Source: Bradyrhizobium sp. BTAi1
GTDB lineage: Bacteria; Pseudomonadota; Alphaproteobacteria; Rhizobiales; Xanthobacteraceae
Length of the DNA stretch: 64,000 nucleotides
Direction: 5' to 3'
Assembly (NCBI RefSeq): GCF_000015165.1
Contig: NC_009485.1
Coordinates: 4,607,501 to 4,671,500 of the forward strand
Made by a program: the position numbers and the translations under genes. Below, in pieces: positions 50,286 to 57,665 of this stretch (its first letter is position 1; each line of letters opens with the position of its first letter). The notes under the pieces were generated by a model. That model was given only the letters and a program-made list of their open reading frames with translations. It did no database searches and was not told where the DNA came from.

Positions 50286-50987
50286 CTAGCTCGGGACCAT
50301 CTGACCTTCCCGGGCCAGCAGACTCTCACGATCGAGTTCCTCGGTGATGCGTCCCTTCTGGATGTGCAGGATGCGGTCCGATAACGACGTGATGAATTCC
50401 AGGTTCTGCTCGACGACGATCAAAGACAGCTTCCAACGCGTCTTCAGCGCCAGAAGCGTCTCGATGATCTCCTCGATGATGGAGGGCTGGATGCCCTCGG
50501 TGGGCTCGTCCAGCAGGATCAGCTTTGGCTTGGTGCAGAGGCAGCGCGCCAGCGCCAGCAATTGCTGCTCGCCGCCGGAGAGCGCGCCGCCGCGGCGATC
50601 GAGCAGCCGCACCAGGCGCGGAAAATCCTGCAGCACGGTGTCGATGACGCTGCGGTCCTCCTTGGGCGCCGCAGCAAGGCCCATGCGCAGATTCTCCATC
50701 ACCGACAGATCCGGGAAGATCTCGCGGCCCTGCGGCACCAGCCCGATGCCGAGCCGCGAGCGCTCATGCGGCTTGAGATGCGTGATGGTCTTGCCTGCGA
50801 ACACCACCGAGCCGTCGGTGGTCGGCAGATGTCCCATCAAGGTCCGCAGCGCCGTGGTCTTGCCCATGCCGTTGTGGCCGAGAATGCCGAGATACTCGCC
50901 GTCGGCCACCGTCAGATCGACGCCGAACAGGATCGGAATCCGGCCGTAGCCGGATTTGAGACCCTTGACCTCGAGGAGCGCGCTCAT
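50286..50987 (-). CDS. urtE: urea/short-chain amide ABC transporter ATPase (UrtE/LivF-like)
   Basis: Encodes 233 residues. Walker A 'GHNGMGKTTALRTLMG', signature 'GGALSGGEQQLLALARCL', Walker B 'LILLDEPTEGIQPSIIEEI' and the LivF/UrtE-type 'GIGLVPQGREIFPDLSVMENL' are present. With the LivG-like partner it powers uptake through the two permeases. The ATG at 50987 overlaps the preceding ATPase gene by 4 nt. The 'EPTEGIQPSI' wording is shared with the UrtE and FmdF group (recalled), which favours urea or amide over branched-chain amino acids. Confidence 0.88.
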   Translation of the reverse strand: MSALLEVKGLKSGYGRIPILFGVDLTVADGEYLGILGHNGMGKTTALRTLMGHLPTTDGSVVFAGKTITHLKPHERSRLGIGLVPQGREIFPDLSVMENLRMGLAAAPKEDRSVIDTVLQDFPRLVRLLDRRGGALSGGEQQLLALARCLCTKPKLILLDEPTEGIQPSIIEEIIETLLALKTRWKLSLIVVEQNLEFITSLSDRILHIQKGRITEELDRESLLAREGQMVPS

Positions 50988-51712
50988 GCTGCCACCTTCT
51001 TGCCGAGATAGACGTCGCGCACGCGGCTGTCGGCGAGCACCTTGTCGACGGTGTCCTCGACCAGCACACGGCCCTGGTGGAACACGGTAACGCGCTTGGC
51101 GATCTGCTTGATGAACTCCATGTCGTGCTCGACGACGACGATGGCGCGGGTCTGGTTGATCTCGCGGATGATCGCGGCGGTGTGGAAGGTCTCCTCGTCG
51201 GTCATGCCCGCGGCGGGCTCGTCGAGCAGGATCAACTCCGGCTCGGCGGCCAGCACCATGCCGATCTCGACCCATTGCCGCTGACCGTGCGACAAGGTGG
51301 CGACGATGCTGTCGGCGTAGTCGGTCAGCCGGATCATCTGCAGCACCGCATCGACCGCCGGGCCCTGCTGCCGCGGCGTCGCCTTGCGGCGCACCGCCAT
51401 CCAGATGTTCTCGCGCACCGACAGGCCATTGAACACGTTCGGCACCTGGGTCTTGATGCCGATACCCATGCGCGCGATCTCATGCGAGGCCTTGCCGGCA
51501 ATCGGCATGCCGCGGAAGGCGATCGTGCCCGAGGTCGGCACCAGTTGCCCGGTGAGGGTCTTGAAGAAGGTGCTCTTGCCGGCACCGTTCGGACCGATCA
51601 GGCAGCGCAGCTCCATCTCCTGCAAAGTGAAGGTGATGTCGTCATTGGCGACGACGCCGCCGAAGCGCATGGTCAGGTGCTCGGCCTTGAGCAGAGGGAC
51701 GAGGTCGGCCAT
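50984..51712 (-). CDS. urtD: urea/short-chain amide ABC transporter ATPase (UrtD/LivG-like)
   Basis: Encodes 242 residues. Walker A 'GPNGAGKSTFFKTLTG', a degenerate ABC signature around 'VATLSHGQRQWVEIGMVL', and Walker B 'LILLDEPAAGMTDEE' are seen. 'LSHGQ' in place of LSGGQ and the 'MTDEET' wording are typical of the UrtD branch. It forms the heterodimeric ATPase with the UrtE-like protein. Its start lies 1 nt after the UrtC-like stop. Confidence 0.88.
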   Translation of the reverse strand: MADLVPLLKAEHLTMRFGGVVANDDITFTLQEMELRCLIGPNGAGKSTFFKTLTGQLVPTSGTIAFRGMPIAGKASHEIARMGIGIKTQVPNVFNGLSVRENIWMAVRRKATPRQQGPAVDAVLQMIRLTDYADSIVATLSHGQRQWVEIGMVLAAEPELILLDEPAAGMTDEETFHTAAIIREINQTRAIVVVEHDMEFIKQIAKRVTVFHQGRVLVEDTVDKVLADSRVRDVYLGKKVAA

Positions 51713-51713
51713 G

Positions 51714-52769
51714 TCATTCGGCTCCTGCAGGATGCGGCGCCGCCGCCGATTGCACCGGCGGACCGTTGGTCTTCGGTTTGTTCTGCGGCATCAGCCGCAG
51801 CACCAGATCGCGCGCGGTCGGTACGATGCCCTTCGGCAGCAGCAGCACGAAGATGACGAGCACGCCGCCGAGCACGAGATTGGAGTTCAAGAGCTGCTGC
51901 GAGCCGATATAGGCGACGATGTACTCGATCACGACGCAGCCGATGATCGGGCCGAGCAAGGTGCCGAGACCGCCCACCGTGATCCAGATGATGATCTCCG
52001 CCGACAGCGACAGGCTGAAGATGGTCGGGCTGACGAAGGCGCCCCAATTGACGTAGAGCGCGCCCGCAAGGCCGGCGATGGCACCGCCGAGGATGAAGGT
52101 CAGGCATTTCACCAGCCGCGGGTCGTAGCCGAGCAGCGAGGCCCGCACCTCGTTCTCGCGCACGGCGACGATGACGCGCCCTGCCGGCAGCGCCAGCAGC
52201 AGGCGCAGCATCAGGAACACAGCGAGCAGCACGCCGGCGGTGGTCCACCATGACTGCTCCGGCGACAGCACCGTCGACGGATCGAACGGCACGTTGAAGG
52301 TCGGCACCGCCGGCATGCCGTTGAAGCCGCCGAGCAGCGCCTTACCGATCTTGTACGCATCGCCCGAGGTCGAGTTGACCGAGTTGAACAGGATCAGCGT
52401 GACGGTGAGCGTGATGACGCCGAGATAGACGTCCGAGATGCGGCCGAAGAAGATGAAATAGCCGAGGATCGCGGCGAACAAAGCGGGGACAGCGATCGCC
52501 AGCAGGATCGCCGGCGTCGAGTCCTGGAAGTTGACCGCCGCGATGGCGTAGGCATAGCCGCCGAGGCCGAAGAAGGCGGTCTGGCCGAACGACAGGATGC
52601 CGCCGAAGCCCCAGATGAAGGCGAGGCTCAGCGCCAGCACCGCCATCGCCGCAAACAAGGTCAGCTGCATCAGCGCGAACAGCTCGATGACGCTGGGTAC
52701 GACCGCGATGGCGACGATCGCCAGCAGGATTCCTGCCGCCTGGAGAGCGAGACGGACGTGCTTGGGCAT
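51714..52769 (-). CDS. urtC: urea/short-chain amide ABC permease (UrtC/LivM-like)
   Basis: Encodes 351 residues with about nine or ten membrane helices. 'LALSLAFIWGFGGILSFGQTAFFGLGGYAYAIA' is the LivM-type N-terminal core and 'LGYDPRLVKCLTFILGGAIAGLAGALYVNWGAFVSP' the conserved cytoplasmic EAA-like loop. The C terminus is a Pro/Ala-rich tail. The ATG overlaps the UrtB-like stop by one base (TGATG). Confidence 0.9.
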   Translation of the reverse strand: MPKHVRLALQAAGILLAIVAIAVVPSVIELFALMQLTLFAAMAVLALSLAFIWGFGGILSFGQTAFFGLGGYAYAIAAVNFQDSTPAILLAIAVPALFAAILGYFIFFGRISDVYLGVITLTVTLILFNSVNSTSGDAYKIGKALLGGFNGMPAVPTFNVPFDPSTVLSPEQSWWTTAGVLLAVFLMLRLLLALPAGRVIVAVRENEVRASLLGYDPRLVKCLTFILGGAIAGLAGALYVNWGAFVSPTIFSLSLSAEIIIWITVGGLGTLLGPIIGCVVIEYIVAYIGSQQLLNSNLVLGGVLVIFVLLLPKGIVPTARDLVLRLMPQNKPKTNGPPVQSAAAPHPAGAE

Positions 52770-53635
52770 CACAGGTTCCCCTTGAAGAAGCGCCCGGAGA
52801 TGCCCTGCGGCAGCAAGCGGATCAGCACGATCGCGGTGGTGAAGACGATGACCTCGCCATAAACCGGCGTGGTAAAATAGGCGCCGATCTGGTTGACCGA
52901 GCCGAACAGGCTCGCCGCCGAGAGCGTGCCGGAGAGGATCGCGGCGCCGCCACCGACCACGGTCATGAAGGCCTTGGCGACATAGGCGCCGCCCATCACC
53001 GGGGTGATGCCGGACACTGGCGCCAGCAGGCCGCCGGCGAGGCCCGTCACCGCGGCGCCGAGCGCGAAGGTGCTCATATAGACACGGGCCGGATTGACGC
53101 CGAGCGTCGCCGCCATGGCCGGATTCTGCATCGTTGCGCGCGCAACCAGGCCGAAGCGGGTATAGCGCATCACGCCGTAGATGATGGCCATCATGACGGC
53201 TGCCATCAAGGCGAGGAACAGCGTGTAGTAGCTCGACTGGTACGAGCCGATCGAGAAGCCGCCGAGCGGCGTCGGCACGCCCTGCTGGGTGTTGCCATAG
53301 ATCGTCGTGATGATGCCGATGATCAGCAGGCTGAGCCCCCAGGTCGCCAGCATGGAATCGACCAGGCGGCCATAGAGGAAGCGGATCAGGCAGCGCTCGA
53401 TGACGAGGCCGACGATGCCGACGAACAAGGGCGCGACGATCAGCATCGCGATCCAGATGTTCACCCCGGCATTGGCCGAGATCACCGTCGCATAGGCCCC
53501 TAACATGATGAACTCGCCATGGGCGAGGTTGATGATCTTCATCATGCCGAAGATGATCGCCAGTCCCAGGCACAGCAGGAACAGCGATGAGATTCCATTG
53601 AGGACGTCGAGCGCGAGGATGACGTAGATCGCCAT
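52769..53635 (-). CDS. urtB: urea/short-chain amide ABC permease (UrtB/LivH-like)
   Basis: Encodes 288 residues with about eight membrane helices. 'LLCLGLAIIFGMMKIINLAHGEFIMLGAYA' is the LivH/UrtB signature and 'RYTRFGLVARATMQNPAMAATLGVNPARVYMSTFALGAA' the coupling loop. It forms the channel with the UrtC-like protein. A 65-bp gap with a strong palindrome separates it from the binding-protein gene. Confidence 0.9.
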   Translation of the reverse strand: MAIYVILALDVLNGISSLFLLCLGLAIIFGMMKIINLAHGEFIMLGAYATVISANAGVNIWIAMLIVAPLFVGIVGLVIERCLIRFLYGRLVDSMLATWGLSLLIIGIITTIYGNTQQGVPTPLGGFSIGSYQSSYYTLFLALMAAVMMAIIYGVMRYTRFGLVARATMQNPAMAATLGVNPARVYMSTFALGAAVTGLAGGLLAPVSGITPVMGGAYVAKAFMTVVGGGAAILSGTLSAASLFGSVNQIGAYFTTPVYGEVIVFTTAIVLIRLLPQGISGRFFKGNL

Positions 53636-53666
53636 GCGTCAGGTCTTTCAGGGCAGTTCAATGAAT

Positions 53667-53694
53667 CCGGGTCCCGCCGGCCGGCGGGACCCGG
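53667..53694. other. perfect 28-bp palindrome between binding-protein and permease genes
   Basis: CCGGGTCCCGCCGG is followed without spacer by its exact reverse complement. It starts 7 nt downstream of the urtA-like stop on the minus strand. In RNA it would make a very stable GC stem just after the binding-protein message. Stems at this place in ABC operons commonly protect the 5' message or cause partial termination, giving more binding protein than permease (established principle; not shown here). Confidence 0.75.
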
Positions 53695-53700
53695 CAGGCG

Positions 53701-54939
53701 TCAGAGATTGATGATGTACTGCTTGACGTCGTTCGGGTTCTTGACGAGGTCGCAGACGCTCGCGGTGTCCGCCGGCTTGGCGTCGGTGTAGGTTTCCAGC
53801 ACCGACCATTTGCGGTCCTTGACCTCGGCGAGGAACGCGTTACGGACCGTATGATGGGTCTGCTTGTCGAGCGAGACCTTGCCGCTCGGGCCGTCGAAAA
53901 CGAGGCCGCTTTCGAGGGCTTCGATCACCTTCATGCGGTCGATGCTGCCCGCCTTCTTGACGCCCTCGGCCCACAGCATCACGCCTTCATAGGTACACGA
54001 GGCGAGCTCGCTGATGTAAGGCGAATCCGGATGCGCCTTCTTGATCTTCTCGACGAAGCTCTTGGAGGCCGGCGTGGTCAGCTCCTCGAAATAGCCGTAG
54101 GCGCCGATGATCGCGTCGCTTTCGGCGGCATCGAGCGTCGAGGGCTCGTTGACCAGGCCGAAGGTGGTCGAGGCGATCGGGATCTTCCCCTTCATGCCGG
54201 CCGCGGTCCACTGCCGGTAGAAGGCGGTGTGGTTGCCGCCGACCAGCGCCGACAGGATCAGGTCGGGCTTGGCCGCCTGGATCTTCGAGATGGTGGAGCC
54301 GAAATTGGTGACGTCGAGCGGGAAGAAGTCGGTCGAGAGGATCTCGCCGCCATTGTCCTTGCAGTACTTGGTCATCCACTTCGCGGTGATCTGACCATAA
54401 TTGTAGTCGGCCGCGATGATGTAGGCCTTCTTGCCTGCCTTCTTCATCGCGCTCGGCACCAGCTTCTCCACCGTCTGCGCCGGCGTCGTGCCGGTGCAGA
54501 AGGTGTTGCGGTCGCAGACGCCGCCTTCATACAGCGTGTTGTAGAAATACAGCACCTTGAAGCGGTCGAAGGTCGGCCGGATCGCCTCGCGCGAAGCCGA
54601 GGTGATGCCGCCGTGCACGACATCGACCTTGTCCTTCACCGCCAGCTGCTGGGCGTATTGCGAGTACAGCTGGATGTTGGACTGGGTGTCGTAGTGGATG
54701 ACCTTCAGCGGCCGGCCGAGCAGACCGCCGCCGGCATTGATCTCGTCAACGGCCAGCTGCAACGCATACACCATCGGCGTGCCGGAGGTGCCGATCGGAC
54801 CGGACTGGTCGTGCAGGCTGCCGACCGTGATCGGGTTCTCGGCCGCGAGCGCACCCGAACGGAACACCGCTGGTGCCGCGATCAGCGTCGAGGTCGCGAG
54901 GGCCGAGCGTTGCAGGAAACGACGGCGGGAAAGAGTCAT
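53701..54939 (-). CDS. urtA: urea/short-chain amide ABC transporter substrate-binding protein
   Basis: Encodes 412 residues. The N terminus 'MTLSRRRFLQRSALATSTLIAA' is a clear twin-arginine signal, so the protein is exported folded. The type I periplasmic-binding fold of the UrtA/FmdD/AmiC branch follows: 'PITVGSLHDQSGPIGTSGTPMVYALQLAVDEINAGGGLLGRPL', 'VVHGGITSASREAIRPTFDRFKVLYFYNTLYEGGVCDRNTFCTG', 'ADYNYGQITAKWM'. Ligands of this branch are urea, formamide and acetamide. It is the first transporter gene, 97 nt after the AmiC-like gene. Confidence 0.9.
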   Translation of the reverse strand: MTLSRRRFLQRSALATSTLIAAPAVFRSGALAAENPITVGSLHDQSGPIGTSGTPMVYALQLAVDEINAGGGLLGRPLKVIHYDTQSNIQLYSQYAQQLAVKDKVDVVHGGITSASREAIRPTFDRFKVLYFYNTLYEGGVCDRNTFCTGTTPAQTVEKLVPSAMKKAGKKAYIIAADYNYGQITAKWMTKYCKDNGGEILSTDFFPLDVTNFGSTISKIQAAKPDLILSALVGGNHTAFYRQWTAAGMKGKIPIASTTFGLVNEPSTLDAAESDAIIGAYGYFEELTTPASKSFVEKIKKAHPDSPYISELASCTYEGVMLWAEGVKKAGSIDRMKVIEALESGLVFDGPSGKVSLDKQTHHTVRNAFLAEVKDRKWSVLETYTDAKPADTASVCDLVKNPNDVKQYIINL

Positions 54940-55036
54940 AAGGGGTCCCCATGGGTTGGTGATGCTGGTTCACGAGCCGGTTAAAGTTTAAAATTACAAT
55001 ATTTGAAAAGGCAAGCGATTTTTGGTGCGACGTGCC

Positions 55037-56089
55037 TCAGTGCGACGTCGCGACGAGCGAAAAATCGTAGCCGTCCAGCTCGGCGAGATGGACGGGATGG
55101 CGGCCGCCAACCACCGGCTGTGCCTCGACGCCGCGCGCGGTGCGGCGCTGCAGGGTGCGCCCGTAATAGCGCCGGAGCTCGCGGGCATCGAAGCTTCCGG
55201 CTCGTTCGATCAACGCCGCCAGCGCGTGAACGCCTTCGTAGCAGGACTCGCCATAGCCGTTCGGTGGCGGGGGATTGTCGCCATAGGCCGTGTAGTAGCG
55301 CTCCAGGAATGCGCCGTTGTTGCGCGAATGCATCGACGCGAAATAGCTCGACGCAACAAACAGGTTCTCGGTCTGGCTGCTGTCAAGGCCGTAGACGATG
55401 GTCTCGTCGAAGGCGGAGGAAAAGCGAAGCACGTGGCGGCTCAGCCCGGCGGCGCAGAAGGCTCGGCTGAAGGCGATGCAGTCGAAACCGAGAAACACCG
55501 GCAGCACCACGTCGCTGCGCGTGATCTTGATGCGGTCGAGCATCTCGTCGAAGTCGTGAGCGCCGACCGGCAGATAGCACTCGCCGGTGACCGTGCAGCC
55601 GACACCGGCGATGAGCCGCTTGGCGATCTGAAGCGACGCGCGCGGCCAAATGTAGTCGTTGCCGCACAGGAAGAAGCGCCTCGCGCGCTTCGCCTCGGAG
55701 AGCCATCGGATGGCGGGCGCCATCAATTCGCCGGCCGTTTCTCCGGTCGTCATCACGTCCGCGTTGGTCGCCAGCCCCTCGAATTGCGGCGTGTAGACAA
55801 AGGGAACCTGCCCCTGTGTCGCCTGGACCACGGGATCGCGCGCATAGCTCGGCAACATGCCGATGAGGCCGTCGACGGCGAGCTCGTCGACGGCCTCACG
55901 CGCCGCGTGCGCCGCGCTTCGTCCGGTCTCGCCGGCATTCACCACGATCAGTTCCACCGGGCGGCGCATGATACCTGCAGCCTGGTTCAGCTCGGACACG
56001 GCCAACCGTCCGCAGGCCTCGGCGGAGGGCGCCCAGAGGCCCGCCGAGCCGCTCAGGGGGACGAGAAGACCGATCCGTACGCTGCGCAA
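55037..56089 (-). CDS. cytoplasmic AmiC-like ligand-binding protein
   Basis: Encodes 350 residues from a TTG at 56089, chosen because GGAGG sits 9 nt upstream ('LRSVRIGLLVPLSGSAGLWAPSAEACGRLA'). The upstream open frame to 56206 gives no signal peptide either. The type I binding fold is intact ('GYGESCYEGVHALAALIERAG' near the C terminus). Lack of a signal and homology to AmiC, the amide sensor that controls the antiterminator AmiR in Pseudomonas, suggest an intracellular sensor for amide or urea. No AmiR-like gene is in the window. It is the likely first gene of the cluster. Confidence 0.72.
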   Translation of the reverse strand: MRSVRIGLLVPLSGSAGLWAPSAEACGRLAVSELNQAAGIMRRPVELIVVNAGETGRSAAHAAREAVDELAVDGLIGMLPSYARDPVVQATQGQVPFVYTPQFEGLATNADVMTTGETAGELMAPAIRWLSEAKRARRFFLCGNDYIWPRASLQIAKRLIAGVGCTVTGECYLPVGAHDFDEMLDRIKITRSDVVLPVFLGFDCIAFSRAFCAAGLSRHVLRFSSAFDETIVYGLDSSQTENLFVASSYFASMHSRNNGAFLERYYTAYGDNPPPPNGYGESCYEGVHALAALIERAGSFDARELRRYYGRTLQRRTARGVEAQPVVGGRHPVHLAELDGYDFSLVATSH

Positions 56090-56286
56090 AGCGTGGCGCC
56101 TCCGTTGTATCGAGGTCGCCCACTCACGAATCGTGCCAACAGCGGGTTTCCTGCAAAGCAGGTCATTCGTGTACGAAAGATCGCCAATTCCAGGGTCGCC
56201 GGCCACAACTGATCAAGAGAGCGGCGGCACCTCGCTTAATCCTTGGGCAGAAGGGCCCGGCCCGCGAATCGCGTGCCGGCGGCGGC

Positions 56287-56778
56287 TCAGCCGGGCTGCC
56301 GACGACCGGACGCGGCGATCGGCTTGGCCATCGGATAGGAGGATGCCGTGCCGAACTTTCCGACCGGGACGCCGGTGTCGACATAGCCACGTGCCAGATA
56401 GAAGCGGTGAGCGGTCTCGGTGCTCAGCAGCACGCAGCTCGTGGCGCCCTGCTCCGCCGCGCGCTGTTCGAGCGCCGCAAGCATGGCCGAGCTGACCCCG
56501 CGATAGCGGGCCTGCGGCGCCACATAGTTCAGCGTGATCTCGCCAGGATGCGCCAGCCCGCCGACGGCGAGAATCGCATCACCCTCGATCGCCACGAGCA
56601 GCGATCGCCCTTGCCCATCCGCCCATTGCGCGACGACGTCGGGCGTCTTGTTGGCGAGCCATCGGCCAAGGATGTCCGGATCGCCGCGGTGGTCGGCGCT
56701 GCACAATTCGGAAATCGACGCACGAATGACGGCGCAGGCCGCCGCCGCATCGCCAGGGGTCGCATCGCGAATGATCAT
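56287..56778 (-). CDS. GNAT-family N-acetyltransferase
   Basis: Encodes 163 residues. 'MIIRDATPGDAAAACAVIRASI' is a typical GNAT start. The acetyl-CoA-binding motif A is 'NYVAPQARYRGVSSAMLAALEQRA', followed by 'LLSTETAHRFYLARGYVDTG'. The acceptor is unknown. It lies between the Sel1-repeat gene and the AmiC-like gene on the same strand; gaps of 47 and 197 nt make operon membership uncertain. Confidence 0.88.
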   Translation of the reverse strand: MIIRDATPGDAAAACAVIRASISELCSADHRGDPDILGRWLANKTPDVVAQWADGQGRSLLVAIEGDAILAVGGLAHPGEITLNYVAPQARYRGVSSAMLAALEQRAAEQGATSCVLLSTETAHRFYLARGYVDTGVPVGKFGTASSYPMAKPIAASGRRQPG

Positions 56779-56825
56779 GACGTGCCCTCTCTCGCAAGGA
56801 GGGAACGCGATGCATTCCGCTCCTG

Positions 56826-57665
56826 CTATTCCCGCTTGCCCTGCACCCAGCTCTCGAGCATCTGCAACGCGCTGGCGCGGTCGTCGTCCGAGGCCTTGGC
56901 AAAGGCCCGGTTGTAGCTTTCCTTGATCCAGGCCTCGTCCGGACCAGCGCTGTCACGCGCCAAGGTCAACCACATCAGGCCGCGCGCCGGCTGCCGGGGC
57001 AGACGGTCGCCATTGAACAGCATCTGGCCGAGCAAGGCCTGGGCCTGATGCTGCCCCTTCTGGGCGGCGAGGCCAAGCCAGCGCGCGCCATAGCGGAAGT
57101 CGTCGCGCGAGGCGTCCGCCGTCTTCAGATACATCCGCGCCAGATCGTACTGGGCATCGGCATTGCCGAAATAAGATGCCGCATAGGAGAACATCTCGCG
57201 GGCGCGATCCGGATCGGCCTTCACCTTCGAGTTCGGGATGCCGTTCAAGTAATAGCGGCCAAGCGCCACGAAGGCGTTGGCGACGATCTGCGCCTGCGGC
57301 GCCGACGGACTATCCTCGGCATGCGCGTTGGCGATGCGGCTGAAATAGTCGAACGCGCGGATATCGTCGCGCACGACGCCGTCGCCCGCGGCATACATCC
57401 GGCCAAGCTTGAACTGCGCCACCGGGTGACCTTCCTCAGCCGCATATTGCAATGCGGTCAAAGAAGGCGTCGTGGTGGTCGCGTTCGCGGCGGCGGCCGG
57501 CACCGATTTACGCAGCGCGCCGGGCGCGCCCGACTGAGGGCTTGCCACTGGGATTGCCGGCTCCTGGTTGACCGGAGCACCGTCGAAAGCGAATGACGGC
57601 GTCGGTAACGCGAGCGGGGCAACCCCCAGCATCAATGCGAATATGAGTCGATCAGATGTCCGCAT
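56826..57665 (-). CDS. secreted Sel1-repeat protein, ExoR-like
   Basis: Encodes 279 residues. A signal peptide (MRTSDRLIFALMLGVAPLAL, ending near 'SFAF') precedes Sel1/TPR-type repeats: 'ALQYAAEEGHPVAQFKLGRMYAAGDGV', 'AREMFSYAASYFGNADAQYDLARMYL', 'ARWLGLAAQKGQHQAQALLGQMLF'. Length, signal and repeat wording resemble ExoR, the periplasmic brake on the ExoS-ChvI two-component system of Sinorhizobium (recalled, not aligned). The start at 57665 overlaps the ilvD stop by 14 nt; a GTG at 57689 is an alternative. ExoS/ChvI genes are not in the window. Confidence 0.8.
   Translation of the reverse strand: MRTSDRLIFALMLGVAPLALPTPSFAFDGAPVNQEPAIPVASPQSGAPGALRKSVPAAAANATTTTPSLTALQYAAEEGHPVAQFKLGRMYAAGDGVVRDDIRAFDYFSRIANAHAEDSPSAPQAQIVANAFVALGRYYLNGIPNSKVKADPDRAREMFSYAASYFGNADAQYDLARMYLKTADASRDDFRYGARWLGLAAQKGQHQAQALLGQMLFNGDRLPRQPARGLMWLTLARDSAGPDEAWIKESYNRAFAKASDDDRASALQMLESWVQGKRE

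Noticed and set aside
50286..54939. Branched-chain amino acid (Liv) transporter
   Set aside because: The binding protein is of the UrtA/FmdD/AmiC branch, the ATPases carry UrtD/UrtE-like wording, and the linked genes are amidase and urease.
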